Source: Methylobacterium dankookense
GTDB taxonomy: Bacteria; Pseudomonadota; Alphaproteobacteria; Rhizobiales; Beijerinckiaceae
Assembly (NCBI RefSeq): GCF_902141855.1
Contig: NZ_CABFVH010000004.1
Coordinates: forward strand, 124,001-188,000
Direction of reading: 5' to 3'
Length of the DNA: 64,000 nucleotides
A program made the position numbers and the translations under genes. Shown piece by piece: positions 27,202-37,296 of this stretch (positions within the stretch are counted from its first letter, which is position 1; the number at the start of each line of letters is the position of its first letter). The notes beneath the pieces were generated by a model. It ran no database searches. It worked only from the letters and a program-made list of their open reading frames with translations, and was not told where the DNA came from.

Positions 27202-27944
27202 GCAGCCGCTCCCCGCGCGTCCATCAGGGCGCCGTAGAGGCTGCTCGCCCCGAGGCGGAAGGTCTTCGGCGTGGCCCAGCCCGGCCCCATCAAGGCGTCG
27301 GCGATGGCGAGATAAGCGGCGGCATCCGCGACCCGGCGCAGGCCGCCCGAGACCTTGAGCCCGGCCGGTTTGCCGCTCGCGGCGATCGCGGCGAGCATCA
27401 GGCCGGCGGCCTCGGGCGTCGCCGAGACCGGGCTCTTGCCGGTCGAGGTCTTGAGGAAGTCGGCGCCTTCCTCCAGCGCCAGGAGGCTCGCCTGCGCGAC
27501 GCGCTCCGGCGTCTCCAGGCTGCCCGTCTCCAGGATCACCTTGAGGCAGGCCGGCCCGCAGGCGGCCCGCACGGCCGCGACCAAGGCCCGGGCGCGCGCC
27601 GCGTCGCCGCGCATCACGGCGCGATAGGGCAGGACGAGGTCGATCTCGTCCGCCCCGGCCGCCCGCGCCGCCTTGGTCTCGGCGGCCGCCGCGGCGGCAT
27701 CCTCGCCGCCATCGGGGAAGTTCACCACGGTCGCGACCTTGATGCCGCTGCCGGCGAGCAGCGCGGCGCCCTGTTTGACGAAGGCCGGCCAGACGCAGAT
27801 CGCGGCGACGCCGCCGTCCCGCGCGTCGCGGCAGAGCACCGCGATCCGGTCGGGTGTGCAGCCCTCGCCGAGATCGGTGAGGTCGAGGAGCGGCAGGGCG
27901 CGCCGCGCCACCGAGGCGGCGCCGGGATCGGTCGGGTTCGTCAA
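27198..27944 (-). CDS. deoC: Deoxyribose-phosphate aldolase
   Basis: A 248-residue class I aldolase that converts deoxyribose-5-phosphate to acetaldehyde and glyceraldehyde-3-phosphate. Conserved blocks are [36 protein letters not shown] and FLKTSTGK with the Schiff-base Lys, and LKVSGGLR. Overlapping stop/start sequences couple it to deoA downstream and punA upstream. Acetaldehyde made here could feed the aldehyde dehydrogenase at 3480, which is an inference. Confidence 0.95.
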   Translation of the reverse strand: MTNPTDPGAASVARRALPLLDLTDLGEGCTPDRIAVLCRDARDGGVAAICVWPAFVKQGAALLAGSGIKVATVVNFPDGGEDAAAAAAETKAARAAGADEIDLVLPYRAVMRGDAARARALVAAVRAACGPACLKVILETGSLETPERVAQASLLALEEGADFLKTSTGKSPVSATPEAAGLMLAAIAASGKPAGLKVSGGLRRVADAAAYLAIADALMGPGWATPKTFRLGASSLYGALMDARGAAA

Positions 27945-28774
27945 GGCTGCGAATCCTGGGTCAGGCCGGCGGCGAAGGCGCCGATCAGGTGGGCGAGATC
28001 GTCCGCGGCGGCACGCGCCGCCGCCTTGGTCTCGGCATGGTGGGGGGCGCCGCCCGCGATGCCGGCGGCCCAGTTCGTCACCACCGAGACGGCGGCGACG
28101 GGCAGGCCGAGGAAGCGGGCGAGGATCACCTCCGGCACGGTCGACATGCCGACGAGGTCGGCGCCGAGGCGCCCGGCCATGCGCACCTCGGCCGGCGTCT
28201 CGAAGCTCGGGCCGGAGAACCAGGCGTAGATGCCCTCCGCGAGGGCGATGCCGGCGGCCTGCGCCGCCGCACCGAGCCCGGCGCGCATCCCCGGATCGTA
28301 GGCGTCGTTCATCGGCACGAAGCGGGCCTCGTCCGCCTCGCCGATCAGCGGGTTCAGGCCCGACAGGTTGATGTGGTCCGAGAGCAGGACGAGCCGGCCC
28401 GGCCCGACCTCCGGCAGGAGCGAGCCGCAGGCATTGGTGAGGAGCAGGCGCCGCACGCCGAGTCCCTGGAGCGCGGCGAGCGGCAGGCGCATGGCGGCGG
28501 GGTCGCCGTGCTCGTAGGCATGGGTGCGGCCCTCCAGCACCAGCACGGCGCGGCCGGCGATGCGCCCGCGATGCAGCCGGCCGCCATGCCCGGTGACGCC
28601 CGGGGTCGGGAAGCCGGGGATGTCGGCATAGGGCAGCGCGGTCGCTGCCTCGAGCAGGCCCACCACGGCGCCGAGCCCGGTCCCGGTGACGATGGCCAGA
28701 TCATGCGGCCCGGCGAATCCCGCCGCCGCGAGATGCTCGGCGGCCCGTGCGGCCTGCGCGCGCCAGCCGCTCAA
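27941..28774 (-). CDS. punA: Purine-nucleoside phosphorylase (trimeric type)
   Basis: A 277-residue enzyme that phosphorolyses purine (deoxy)nucleosides. Motifs of the trimeric class are [44 protein letters not shown] and [12 protein letters not shown] with VGMSTVPE. The start is TTG, chosen because it overlaps the cdd stop as TTGA and opens the normal N-terminus ([14 protein letters not shown]). A much longer frame upstream is antisense noise. It is the second gene of the cdd-punA-deoC-deoA operon. Confidence 0.93.
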   Translation of the reverse strand: MSGWRAQAARAAEHLAAAGFAGPHDLAIVTGTGLGAVVGLLEAATALPYADIPGFPTPGVTGHGGRLHRGRIAGRAVLVLEGRTHAYEHGDPAAMRLPLAALQGLGVRRLLLTNACGSLLPEVGPGRLVLLSDHINLSGLNPLIGEADEARFVPMNDAYDPGMRAGLGAAAQAAGIALAEGIYAWFSGPSFETPAEVRMAGRLGADLVGMSTVPEVILARFLGLPVAAVSVVTNWAAGIAGGAPHHAETKAAARAAADDLAHLIGAFAAGLTQDSQP

Positions 28775-29211
28775 CCGAGGGTCTCCGGCCCGAACGAGGC
28801 GGGCAGCAGCTCCTCCAGGGTGAAGCGGGCGAGCACGCCCTCGGGGCCGGCGGCGTGGATCGGGGTGCCGGGATCGGCGAATTCGCGGATGCGCTGGCGG
28901 CAGGCGCCGCAGGGCGTCACGGGCCGGGCGCCCGCGGCGAGAACCAGGATCGTGCGGATGCGCCGGCCGCCCGCGGCGACCATCGCGGCGATGGCCCCGG
29001 CCTCGGCGCAGGTGCCGACCGGATAGGCGGCGTTCTCGACGTTGCAGCCGGCATGGATCCGGCCCTGCTCGTCCGTCAGGGCCGCGCCGACCGCGAAGCC
29101 GGAATAAGGCGCGTGCGCATGGGCCCGGACGGCGGCGGCCGCCGCGAAGAGGGCGTCGAGTTCCGCCGTCACCGTGTCCTGCCCCGCCGCCTGCATGCCG
29201 CTGTTTGGCAC
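28771..29211 (-). CDS. cdd: Cytidine deaminase
   Basis: A 146-residue zinc enzyme that deaminates cytidine and deoxycytidine to uridine forms. The zinc and catalytic motifs GCNVENAAYPVGTCAEAGAI (Cys, Glu) and PCGACRQRIREF (two Cys) are present. The start shown is a GTG; an ATG five codons downstream is equally plausible. It opens the nucleoside-salvage operon. Confidence 0.94.
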   Translation of the reverse strand: MPNSGMQAAGQDTVTAELDALFAAAAAVRAHAHAPYSGFAVGAALTDEQGRIHAGCNVENAAYPVGTCAEAGAIAAMVAAGGRRIRTILVLAAGARPVTPCGACRQRIREFADPGTPIHAAGPEGVLARFTLEELLPASFGPETLG

Positions 29212-29256
29212 CGGGCGGGGTGACCTGTCGAGAGCGCGGGGAGTCCACCGGTCCGC

Positions 29257-29643
29257 TTACGGGGCCGTCTTCAGCTGCTGCTCGGCGCGGGTGACGGCCG
29301 CCTCGCAACCCTTGGCGTCGCCCTTGGCATCGGCGGTGCGGGCCTCGTCGAGGGCGACCTTGGCCTGCTGGGCCGCCTCCGCGCCCTTGCCCGCCTCGGC
29401 GGCCTGCGCGGGCGGGGCGGTGCGCCGGTCGCTCTCGCCACCCGTGCCGGTCAGGCCCTCGCCCTCGCGCCGGGCCGCCGTCTCCTTGCCGCTGGTCGAG
29501 GCCGCGATCGCCGCGGTCGATTCCGACTTCACCTGCTTGGAGAGGGCGTCGATCCGCTGCGAGCAGGGGGAGGCGAGGGTGGGGGTGGAGACGAGGGCGG
29601 GGGTGGCGGCGAGAGCGGCCACGAGCCACGCGATGCGCTTCAT
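29257..29643 (-). CDS. Small secreted protein of unknown function
   Basis: A 128-residue protein with a signal peptide (MKRIAWLVAALAATPALV, cleavage near ASP). The mature part is Ala/Glu/Lys rich, with two cysteines (SPCSQRIDALSKQV near the N-terminus and GCEAAV near the C-terminus) that could form one disulfide linking two helices. Related short proteins occur in Methylobacterium by general appearance only. It sits between cdd and the iorB-like gene, on the same strand. Confidence 0.65.
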   Translation of the reverse strand: MKRIAWLVAALAATPALVSTPTLASPCSQRIDALSKQVKSESTAAIAASTSGKETAARREGEGLTGTGGESDRRTAPPAQAAEAGKGAEAAQQAKVALDEARTADAKGDAKGCEAAVTRAEQQLKTAP

Positions 29644-29743
29644 CGAGGGGGTTCCTGAACGAGAATGGCGTGCCGCGGGGGGATCCCGCGACACGCCAAC
29701 GTTCCTCACCACCTCGCGGCTCCCGTCGCCGTGCGGGATCATA

Positions 29744-29780
29744 CGACCTCCGGCTGATCCCTTCGGGATGGCGGATGTCG
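29744..29780. repeat. Dispersed palindromic repeat, family A copy 3
   Basis: This 37-bp element is nearly identical to the copy at 5286-5322, with the same TGATCCCTTCGGGATGGCGG core. It lies 8 bp beyond the iorB-like stop codon. All three family A copies sit directly after stop codons. Confidence 0.85.
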
Positions 29781-29787
29781 TCCTCGC

Positions 29788-32139
29788 TCAGGCGCTCGCC
29801 GCCTGCCCGCGGATGGGGAGCTGGCGCACGCGCCGCCCCGTCGCCGCGAAGACCGCGTTGGCGATGGCCGGCGCCACCGGCGGCACGCCGGGCTCGCCGA
29901 CGCCGCCGAGCGGCCCGGCATAGTCGCCGGACGGCACCAGATGGACGCGGATCTCCTTCGGGGCGGCGTCGATCCGGATGATCTCGTAGCCGTCGAAGTT
30001 GTTCTGCTGCGCCCGGCCGTTCTTGAAGGTGATCTCGGAGGTGAGCGCGAGGCCCATCCCCATCACCACGGCGCCCTCCATCTGCGAGCGGATGCGCTCC
30101 GGGTTCACCTGCGCCCCGCAATCGACGGCGATGTCGACCGCGTTCACCTTCACCTGGCCCTTGGCATCGACCTCCACCTCGGCCGCGCAGGCCGTGTAGG
30201 TGACGAAGCTGTAGTGCCCGGCGACGCCGAGGCCGCGGCCCTTCTCGAGCTTCCGGCCCCATTTGGCGCCGTCGGCCACCGTCTCGATCACCCGGCGCAG
30301 GCGCCCGGTATCGATGGGATAGCGCTTCGGATCCTCGCCGTAGTTCCAGACGTCGCCGATCTCGGTCGGGTCGATCTTGCGGCCCGGCCCGATCAGCTCG
30401 AGCAGGTACTCCTTCGGGTCGCGTCCCGCCGCATGCGCGAGCTCGGCCACGAAGGACTGGATCGCGAAGGCGTGCGGGATGTTCGAGACCGAGCGGAACC
30501 AGCCGATCCGGACATGGGCCGGGGCGGCGGGGTTCTCCAGCCGCATGTTCTTGATGTTGAGCGGGTTGTTGACGAGCCCCATGCCGAGCTCGAAGGGCAG
30601 CTCGTGCTTGGGATCCGGCGCGAAGATCGAGCCGATGGTCGGCGCGGTCGAGCGGTGCAGCCAGGCGGTGGGCATGCCCTTCTCGTCCACCGCCGCCTCG
30701 ATCCGCTCCACCGAGATGGTGTGGTAGTAGCCATGGTGGATGTCGTCCTCGCGCGTCCAGGCGAGCTTCACCGGGGCGCCGACCGCCTGCGAGCAGAGGG
30801 CCGCCTCGACCACGTAGTCGGGCTTCGACTTGCGGCCGAAGCCGCCGCCGAGCAGCGTCACGTTCACGCGCACCTTGTCGGCGGGCAGGTTGAGGCGCTT
30901 GACCAGCCGGTCATGCGCCGCCTGCGGCCCTTGCGTGCAGGCCCAGGCCTCGCAGGTGCCGTCCGTCTTCACCCAGACCACGGCCGCGGGCGGCTCCATC
31001 GGGGCCTGCGCGAGATGGGGCACGAAGTACTCGGCCTCGAACTTCTTCTTGGCCTTGGCGAAGGCGCCGTCCACGTCGCCCTGGTTGCGCACCACCTTGC
31101 CGGGCTGGCGCGCCGCCTTCTCCAGCTCCGTGCGGAAGGCATCGGTGTCGTAGCTCGCGTTCGGCCCGTCGTCCCAGGTGATCTTGAGGGCCTCGCGGCC
31201 CTTCATCGCCGCCCAGGTGTTCCTGGCGACCACCGCGACGCCGCCGAGCGGCATGAACTCGGACGGGATCTCGCCGCCCTCGATCCGCACGGTCTTCACG
31301 ACGCCCGGGACCTTGAGGGCCTCGGCATCGTCGACGGACTTGATCTTGCCGCCATAGACCGGCGGGCGCGCGACGACGGCGTAGAGCATCCCGTCGAGCT
31401 TCACGTCGAGGCCGTAGACGGCCTTGCCGGTGGTGATGTCGTGGTTGTCGATCAGCCCGATCTTGCCGGTGCCGATATAGCGGAAGGCCTTCGGGTCCTT
31501 CAGCTTCACGCTGTCGCGCTCGGGGACCGGCAGCTCGGCCGCCGCCGCCGCCACGTCGCCGTAGCCGAGCTTGCGGCCCGACTTGGCGTGGACGAGCTGG
31601 TGGTTCTCGGACCTGACCTCGGAGGCCGGCACGCCCCATTGCTTGGCCGCGGCCTGGACCAGCATGAGCCGCGCCGCCGCGCCCGCATGGCGGAAATGCT
31701 GGAAGAAGTGACGCAGGGAGCGCGAGCCGTCGGTGTCCTGGTTGCCGAAGCGCTCCTCGTCGCCATAGGCCTGGGTCACCCGGACCTTCGACCAGTCGGC
31801 CTCGAGCTCGTCGGCCACCACGAGGGCCACCGAGGTGCGCACGCCCTGGCCCATCTCGGAGCGGTGGTTCGTCACCGTCACCGTGCCGTCCTTGGCGATG
31901 GCGATGAAGATCTTCGGATCGTCGCGCCAGCCATGCGGCATGCCGTCGGCGCCGAACTTCTGCTGCTTCTGCTCCTCGGTCTGGCCCTCGTCGGCGCGGG
32001 CCGTGTCACGCAGCGACAGGGCGAGCACGAGGGCGCCCAGGCCGCCGAGCACCGCGCGGCGGCTGGCATTGGCGAGGATCGGGGTCGCGGTCGGGGTCTG
32101 CGCGGCCATCTCGGCCATCGTCTTGGCGTCGTGGATCAC
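29788..32139 (-). CDS. Tat-exported molybdenum hydroxylase large subunit (IorB-like)
   Basis: A 783-residue molybdopterin-binding subunit of the xanthine-oxidase family, resembling the beta subunit of isoquinoline 1-oxidoreductase and periplasmic aldehyde dehydrogenases. The N-terminus carries a twin-arginine-type signal, [16 protein letters not shown] near residue 26. Pterin-contact regions such as [13 protein letters not shown] and [11 protein letters not shown] and the catalytic Glu in GGVGEPG near the C-terminus are present. With IorA it would hydroxylate an N-heterocycle or aldehyde and pass electrons to a cytochrome; no cytochrome gene is beside it here. It overlaps iorA by 4 bp. Confidence 0.88.
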   Translation of the reverse strand: MIHDAKTMAEMAAQTPTATPILANASRRAVLGGLGALVLALSLRDTARADEGQTEEQKQQKFGADGMPHGWRDDPKIFIAIAKDGTVTVTNHRSEMGQGVRTSVALVVADELEADWSKVRVTQAYGDEERFGNQDTDGSRSLRHFFQHFRHAGAAARLMLVQAAAKQWGVPASEVRSENHQLVHAKSGRKLGYGDVAAAAAELPVPERDSVKLKDPKAFRYIGTGKIGLIDNHDITTGKAVYGLDVKLDGMLYAVVARPPVYGGKIKSVDDAEALKVPGVVKTVRIEGGEIPSEFMPLGGVAVVARNTWAAMKGREALKITWDDGPNASYDTDAFRTELEKAARQPGKVVRNQGDVDGAFAKAKKKFEAEYFVPHLAQAPMEPPAAVVWVKTDGTCEAWACTQGPQAAHDRLVKRLNLPADKVRVNVTLLGGGFGRKSKPDYVVEAALCSQAVGAPVKLAWTREDDIHHGYYHTISVERIEAAVDEKGMPTAWLHRSTAPTIGSIFAPDPKHELPFELGMGLVNNPLNIKNMRLENPAAPAHVRIGWFRSVSNIPHAFAIQSFVAELAHAAGRDPKEYLLELIGPGRKIDPTEIGDVWNYGEDPKRYPIDTGRLRRVIETVADGAKWGRKLEKGRGLGVAGHYSFVTYTACAAEVEVDAKGQVKVNAVDIAVDCGAQVNPERIRSQMEGAVVMGMGLALTSEITFKNGRAQQNNFDGYEIIRIDAAPKEIRVHLVPSGDYAGPLGGVGEPGVPPVAPAIANAVFAATGRRVRQLPIRGQAASA

Positions 32140-32612
32140 AGGCGCTCTCCCTTGGTGGCGGAGGTCTGGCCGGCGGCCTGATGGATCGCGGCGCGGATGC
32201 GCGGGTAGGTCCCGCAGCGACAGATGTTGCCGCTCATCGCCTCGTCGATCTGGTCGTCAGAGGGCTTCGGCGTGTCCTTGAGGAGGGCGGCGGCCTGCAT
32301 GATCTGGCCGCACTGGCAGTAGCCGCACTGCGCGACGTTGAGGTCGCGCCAGGCCGCCTGGACCGGGTGGTTCCCGTCGCCCGACAGGCCCTCGATGGTG
32401 ACGACGTCCTGCCCCTCGGCCGCCGAGACCGGGGTGACGCAGGCGCGGGCCGCGGTGCCGCCGAGATGGATGGTGCAGGCGCCGCACAGGGCCTGCCCGC
32501 AGCCGAACTTGGTGCCGGTCAGCCCCAGCTCGTCCCGCAGGTACCAGAGCAGCGGCATGTCGGGATCGCCGTCGAAGCTGCGCGACGCTCCGTTCACGGT
32601 GAGTTTGATCAT
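32136..32612 (-). CDS. [2Fe-2S] small subunit of molybdenum hydroxylase (IorA-like)
   Basis: A 158-residue iron-sulfur subunit with the plant-ferredoxin cluster motif [15 protein letters not shown] and the second, four-Cys cluster motif [10 protein letters not shown] ... [12 protein letters not shown]. It passes electrons from the molybdenum centre of the large subunit. It has no signal of its own, as is normal since it is carried across by the partner's Tat signal. The start at MIKLTVNG matches the family. Confidence 0.93.
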   Translation of the reverse strand: MIKLTVNGASRSFDGDPDMPLLWYLRDELGLTGTKFGCGQALCGACTIHLGGTAARACVTPVSAAEGQDVVTIEGLSGDGNHPVQAAWRDLNVAQCGYCQCGQIMQAAALLKDTPKPSDDQIDEAMSGNICRCGTYPRIRAAIHQAAGQTSATKGERL

Positions 32613-33086
32613 CGGTTCGTCCTTCTCGCCCGCGGCCTCGCGGGCCCGGTGACGGCTCCGCCCATGAAGAGGTTCCACGGGGCGGTCCTCGATGTTTCCA
32701 ACCGGCGCGGGTCGGGCTCGGATTGGGCTGCCGGGATCCGGGCGTGCCGGGACGACGACAGGCCACGGCGCGGCCGAAGGCCGACCGCGGCACCGCCCCC
32801 GATGCGCGCTCTCAAGTCAGAATAACTTCGATCTAGGGCAGGCCCCCGCCGGGAGGCAACGCGGGCGGGGCCCCAATGGCCGCGCGAGTCCGGCGTTGCG
32901 GGCATGGCATGTGCCATCCCGCACACCGCGTACCGAATTCGCCGCAATCGGGCGATCCGGCCCGGGGCAGCGTGGCCGCGTGCGCCCGGGCACCGCGGCC
33001 GGAACGGCTTGGCTTACCGTATCGACAGCTTCGCGATCGCGACGGGGCGGCGAACACGGTCATCGCGAGAGCAAGGGTCGAAAGCC
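32613..33086. other. Intergenic region upstream of iorA
   Basis: This 474-bp gap is divergent. Promoters for iorAB (minus) and the cysteine-repeat gene (plus) must lie here. A short AT-richer patch occurs near 32815-32835. Several open frames cross it, but none has a protein-like composition, start site or recognisable motif. Confidence 0.45.
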
Positions 33087-33338
33087 ATGAAACGCCTCGG
33101 TGCCGTCCTCCTGATCGCCGCCATCGCGACCCCGGCCCATGCCGAGACCAGCGCCCAGCGCGCCGCCTGCACGCCGGACGTCTGGCGCCACTGCGCCTCA
33201 GAGATCCCGAATGTCGGGGCGATCAAGAGCTGCCTGCGCCGCGAGCGCGTGAAGCTCTCGGCCGCCTGCCGGATGGTGATGGACGAGGCCGACAATGCGA
33301 AGCTGGTGAGCCGCCCGGTCGCCCTGAGCCGGAACTGA
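33087..33338 (+). CDS. Small secreted cysteine-repeat protein (paralogue 3)
   Basis: An 83-residue protein with a signal peptide (MKRLGAVLLIAAIATPAHA, cleavage after AHA at 19) and four cysteines in C-x7-C-x12-C-x11-C spacing, including DVWRHC and LSAACR. It is the shortest of three such paralogues in the window. A second LS-x2-CR block is present, as in the GLG1-type repeat. Convergent with kup, 11 bp apart. Function unknown. Confidence 0.75.
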   Translation: MKRLGAVLLIAAIATPAHAETSAQRAACTPDVWRHCASEIPNVGAIKSCLRRERVKLSAACRMVMDEADNAKLVSRPVALSRN

Positions 33339-33349
33339 GGCGCTGGGCC

Positions 33350-35314
33350 TCAGACCGTGACCTGCGTCCCCACCTCCACCACGCGGCCGGTGGGGATCTG
33401 GAAGAAGTCCGTGGCGTCGTTGGCGTTCTTGGCCAGCGTGATGAAGATCCGGTCCTGCCAGAGCGGCATGCCGGAATGGGCGGCGGGCCGGATCGAGCGC
33501 CGCGACAGGAAGAACGACGTCGCCATGATGTCGAACTTGAAGCCCTGGCGGCGCAGGAGCGTCAGGGTCTTGGGGATGTTCGGCGTCTCCATGAAGCCGA
33601 ACTTCATCACGACCTTGTAGAAATGCGGCCCGATCGGCTCGATGCGGATCTTGTCGGCCTCGTTCGAGCGCGGCGTGTCGACCGTCTCCACCGTCAGGAT
33701 GACGTTCTTCTCGTGCAGCACCTTGTTGTGCTTCAGGTTGTGCAGCAGCGCGGCCGGGGCGATCTCGGGGTCGCTCGTCAGGAACACGGCGGTGCCGCGC
33801 ACGTGGTGCGGCGGGCTCTTCTCCAGCATGCCGACGAGCTCCAGGATCGGCACGTCGGTCTTGCGGGTCTTGTTGAACAGGATCGTGACGCCGCGCACCC
33901 AGGTCCACATCAGGATGATCAGGCCGCCCGCCAGGATGAGCGGCACGTAGCCGCCCTCGAAGACCTTGAGCAGGTTCGAGAGCAGGAACAGGAACTCGAT
34001 CACGATGAAGGGCAGCATCACCGCGGCCGAGGCCAACGGCGACCAGCGCCACATCTTCCACATCACGAGATAGGTCATGCTCGCGGTGAGCAGCATCGTC
34101 CCCGTGACGGCGATGCCGTAGGCGGAGGCCAGCGCCGAGGAGGTGCGGAACAGGACCGCCAGAGCCACCACGCCGAGCAGGAGCAGGGTGTTGATCTGCG
34201 GCAGGTAGATCTGCCCGGAATGCGATTCCGAGGTGTGGCGGATCTCGAGCCGCGGCAGCAGGCCGAGCTGGATCGCCTGGCGCGAGAGCGAGAAGGCGCC
34301 GGTGATCACCGCCTGGCTCGCCGTCACCGTGGCCAGCGTCGCCAGGATCACCATCGGCAGCAGGCCCCATTCGGGCACGAGCTGGTAGAACGGATCCGAG
34401 GTGTCGGGCTTCTCCAGGACCAGGGCGGTCTGGCCGAGATAGTTCAGGGCGAGGGCCGGGAAGACGAGCCCGATCCAGGCGATCTGGATGGGTTTCCGCC
34501 CGAAATGGCCGAGATCGGCGAAGAGCGCCTCGGCGCCCGTCACGGCCAGGAACACCGCCCCGAGGGCCACCAGCGCGCCGGTGCCGTGGCCGAGCAGGTA
34601 ATGCACCGCGTACCAGGGGTTCAGCGCGGCGAAGACGCCCGGATTGGCCACGACGTGCGGCAGCGCCGCCGCGGCGAGCGCCAGGAACCACACCACCATC
34701 ACCGGTCCGAAGAAGGCCGCGACCCGGCTGGTGCCCCGGCTCTGCACCAGGAACAAGGCGACGATGATGCTCACCGTGATCGGCAGCACCGAGTTCTCGA
34801 AGGCGGGGGTGACGAGCTTCAGGCCCTCCACCGCCGAGAGCACCGAGATGGCCGGGGTGATGATCGCGTCGCCGTAGAACAGGGCGGCGCCGAGCAGCCC
34901 CAGCGTCAGCACGATGCGCGAGCCGCCGAGCGCCTTGCGGGCCAGCGCCATCAGCGAGAGGATGCCGCCCTCGCCGTTGTTGTCCATGCGCAGCAGGATG
35001 GCGACGTACTTGACGGTGACGATCAGGAACAGCGCCCAGAGGATCAGCGAGGCGGTGCCCAGCACCTCCTCGACGAGCAGGATGTTGTCCGCCCGGGCCG
35101 GGGCGAGCGCCTCGCGGAAGGCGTAGAGCGGGCTGGTGCCGATATCGCCGTAGACGACGCCGACCGAGCCGACCACGAGGCTCCAGAAGCCGGCATGGGG
35201 ATGGCTCTCGCCGTCGAGGGCGCCGGCGGGCGTCGTCAGCGCCTCGGACGGGCCGGTAGCGGCTTGCGCGGCGGCGGTGCCGGGTACGGCGCTTTGGCTT
35301 GCGGATTCGCTCAT
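33350..35314 (-). CDS. kup: Low-affinity potassium uptake protein Kup
   Basis: A 654-residue K+/H+ symporter with about 12 membrane segments followed by a roughly 170-residue cytoplasmic C-terminal domain. The family motif [19 protein letters not shown] is near residue 50, [10 protein letters not shown] near 285, and [19 protein letters not shown] near 530. The length is usual for the family. The start at MSESAS was chosen over an ATG 15 codons upstream. Kup commonly supplies K+ at low pH. Confidence 0.95.
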   Translation of the reverse strand: MSESASQSAVPGTAAAQAATGPSEALTTPAGALDGESHPHAGFWSLVVGSVGVVYGDIGTSPLYAFREALAPARADNILLVEEVLGTASLILWALFLIVTVKYVAILLRMDNNGEGGILSLMALARKALGGSRIVLTLGLLGAALFYGDAIITPAISVLSAVEGLKLVTPAFENSVLPITVSIIVALFLVQSRGTSRVAAFFGPVMVVWFLALAAAALPHVVANPGVFAALNPWYAVHYLLGHGTGALVALGAVFLAVTGAEALFADLGHFGRKPIQIAWIGLVFPALALNYLGQTALVLEKPDTSDPFYQLVPEWGLLPMVILATLATVTASQAVITGAFSLSRQAIQLGLLPRLEIRHTSESHSGQIYLPQINTLLLLGVVALAVLFRTSSALASAYGIAVTGTMLLTASMTYLVMWKMWRWSPLASAAVMLPFIVIEFLFLLSNLLKVFEGGYVPLILAGGLIILMWTWVRGVTILFNKTRKTDVPILELVGMLEKSPPHHVRGTAVFLTSDPEIAPAALLHNLKHNKVLHEKNVILTVETVDTPRSNEADKIRIEPIGPHFYKVVMKFGFMETPNIPKTLTLLRRQGFKFDIMATSFFLSRRSIRPAAHSGMPLWQDRIFITLAKNANDATDFFQIPTGRVVEVGTQVTV

Positions 35315-35543
35315 CGGATCTGATCGAGGCTCAGGCCTGCCCGGCGCGTCGTTCGGCACGATGGGAATGCGCGAAGGATGCGACGGTTACGCGAAAAGCT
35401 TGCCGGTGCGCGCGCGGCCCCGGCCGCGCGGGAAACCGCGACCCGCTAGCTAACACGCCTGGGGGCAGTGGAAAACAGCGCCCGCCCACCCCCGGCCGCG
35501 GACGAGACCGCGGTCAACAGGCGGGTCGGGCCGGGAGGGCGGC

Positions 35544-36857
35544 CTACTCGGCCGCGTTGCGGGCGCCCTGGCCGAAGCGGCGCTCGATATAGTCGACGAC
35601 GATGGTCTCGAAGTCCTTGGCGAGGTTGGCGCCGCGCAGCGTCATCGCCTTCTTGCCGTCGATGAAGACGGGCGCGCTCGGGCTCTCGCCGGTGCCGGGC
35701 AGGGAGATGCCGATATCGGCGTGCTTCGATTCGCCCGGCCCGTTCACGATGCAGCCCATCACCGCGACGTTGAGCCCCTCGACGCCCGGATAGGTCTTCT
35801 TCCATTCCGGCATGGAGGTGACGATCCAGTTCTGGATGTCGCGGGCGAGTTCCTGGAACGTGGTCGAGGTGGTGCGCCCGCAGCCGGGGCAGGCCGCCAC
35901 CAGCGGCACGAAGGTGCGGAAGCCCATGGTCTGCAGGAGTTCCTGCGCGACCTTCACCTCCACCGTGCGGTCGCCGCCGGGCTCGGGGGTCAGCGAGTAG
36001 CGGATCGTATCGCCGATGCCCTCCTGCAGGAGCACGCCGATCGCGGCCGAGGCCGCCACGATGCCCTTCGAGCCCATGCCCGCCTCGGTGAGGCCGAGAT
36101 GGATCGCGTAGTCCGAGCGGCGCGCCACCTCGCGGTAGACGGCGATCAGGTCCTGCACCGCCGAGACCTTGGCCGACAGGATGATGCGGTCCTTCGGCAG
36201 GCCGAGGTCCTCGGCGCGCTGCGCGGAGGAGAGGGCCGACTGCACCATCGCCTCGCGCATGACCGCGCGCGCGTCGATCGGGCGGGCCGACTTGGCGTTC
36301 TCGTCCATCAGGTGGGTGAGCAGCTCGCCGTCGAGGGAGCCCCAGTTGGCGCCGATGCGCACGGTCTTCCCGTAGCGGATCGCCTGCTCGATGATGGTGG
36401 AGAACTGGGTGTCCTTCTTCTCCTTGAAGCCCACATTGCCCGGGTTGATCCGGTACTTGGCCAGCGCCTCGGCGCAGGCCGGGTGGTCGGAGAGGAGCTT
36501 GTGGCCGATGTAGTGGAAGTCGCCCACCAGCGGCACGTGCACGCCGATCCGGTCGAGGCGCTCGCGGATCTTCGGCACGGCGGCGGCCGCCTCGTCGCGG
36601 TCGACGGTGATGCGGACGAGCTCCGAGCCGGCGCGGGCGAGCTGCGAGACCTGCGCCACCGTGGCGTCGATGTCGGCGGTGTCGGTGTTCGTCATCGACT
36701 GGACGACGATCGGCGCGCCGCCGCCGACGGTGATCGCGCCCTCGCCGGTGCCGACCTTCACGCCCGCGGTGCGGTGACGGGGGGCGGGACCTGCGATCTC
36801 GGGGCCTGTGCCGGCGAGCGGGTTCGCGGGGCGGCTATCGGCTTCCATGGCTTCCAT
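35544..36857 (-). CDS. ispG: 4-hydroxy-3-methylbut-2-enyl-diphosphate synthase
   Basis: A 437-residue [4Fe-4S] enzyme of the MEP isoprenoid pathway, converting MEcPP to HMBPP. The N-terminal TIM barrel opens with [16 protein letters not shown]; barrel motifs such as [10 protein letters not shown] and [13 protein letters not shown] follow. The C-terminal cluster Cys residues are in [10 protein letters not shown] and [11 protein letters not shown]. In a methylotroph it also serves carotenoid and hopanoid synthesis. Two ATGs 9 bp apart (36857 and 36848) are equally possible. A palindromic operator-like site lies upstream. Confidence 0.96.
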   Translation of the reverse strand: MEAMEADSRPANPLAGTGPEIAGPAPRHRTAGVKVGTGEGAITVGGGAPIVVQSMTNTDTADIDATVAQVSQLARAGSELVRITVDRDEAAAAVPKIRERLDRIGVHVPLVGDFHYIGHKLLSDHPACAEALAKYRINPGNVGFKEKKDTQFSTIIEQAIRYGKTVRIGANWGSLDGELLTHLMDENAKSARPIDARAVMREAMVQSALSSAQRAEDLGLPKDRIILSAKVSAVQDLIAVYREVARRSDYAIHLGLTEAGMGSKGIVAASAAIGVLLQEGIGDTIRYSLTPEPGGDRTVEVKVAQELLQTMGFRTFVPLVAACPGCGRTTSTTFQELARDIQNWIVTSMPEWKKTYPGVEGLNVAVMGCIVNGPGESKHADIGISLPGTGESPSAPVFIDGKKAMTLRGANLAKDFETIVVDYIERRFGQGARNAAE

Positions 36858-37296
36858 CGGGGACCTTCGCTCGAGGCCTCGGGCGCGTTCGGGCTTCTGA
36901 ACTTGCCGCCCGCGGCCGTCGCGTCTGTCTTCGCTACGATCTTTGGTACGAATCGTACCCTCATAAAACCGTACGTGTGTACGCACGGAGACGTTTAGCT
37001 GCGGTTGACGGGCCGCAACGTCAAGCCGGGCACGGGCACAGACGGGTCTAGGGTACGGGGCGTACTGACGATTCTCGCGCGTCTCATAGTCCCATCCGGG
37101 CGCGCCTGTCGAGTTCGCACCGCATCGCAGCGGATCATCGGCGCCAGGGCGGGATCCCGCGGCCGTCTCCGTCGTTCTCGGGGCGCGCGCATCGCAGGTG
37201 CGCGGATGCGCGGCGGCGGCGTGCGCCGCCTCACGGCACGCGCATTGCTGCGATGCAACAGTTGCGACCGCGGTGCAGCAATCCCAGTTCGAGGAC
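36858..37296. other. Divergent ispG-patatin intergenic region
   Basis: This 439-bp gap contains both promoters. GTAC occurs repeatedly: a palindrome at 36945-36959, a second GTAC pair at 36971-36983, and another near 37053-37064. The part nearer the patatin gene (37130-37260) is GC-rich with short frames only; nothing else is recognisable. Confidence 0.5.
36945..36959. promoter_or_regulatory. Operator-like palindrome GGTACGA-A-TCGTACC upstream of ispG
   Basis: A perfect 7-bp inverted repeat around a single central base, about 88 bp before the ispG ATG. A looser GTACG dyad follows at 36968-36987. It is the kind of site bound by a dimeric repressor; the regulator is unknown. Confidence 0.45.

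Noticed and set aside
29941..32181. 746-residue plus-strand open frame across iorB
   Set aside because: It has the biased composition of an antisense shadow, with no conserved motif.
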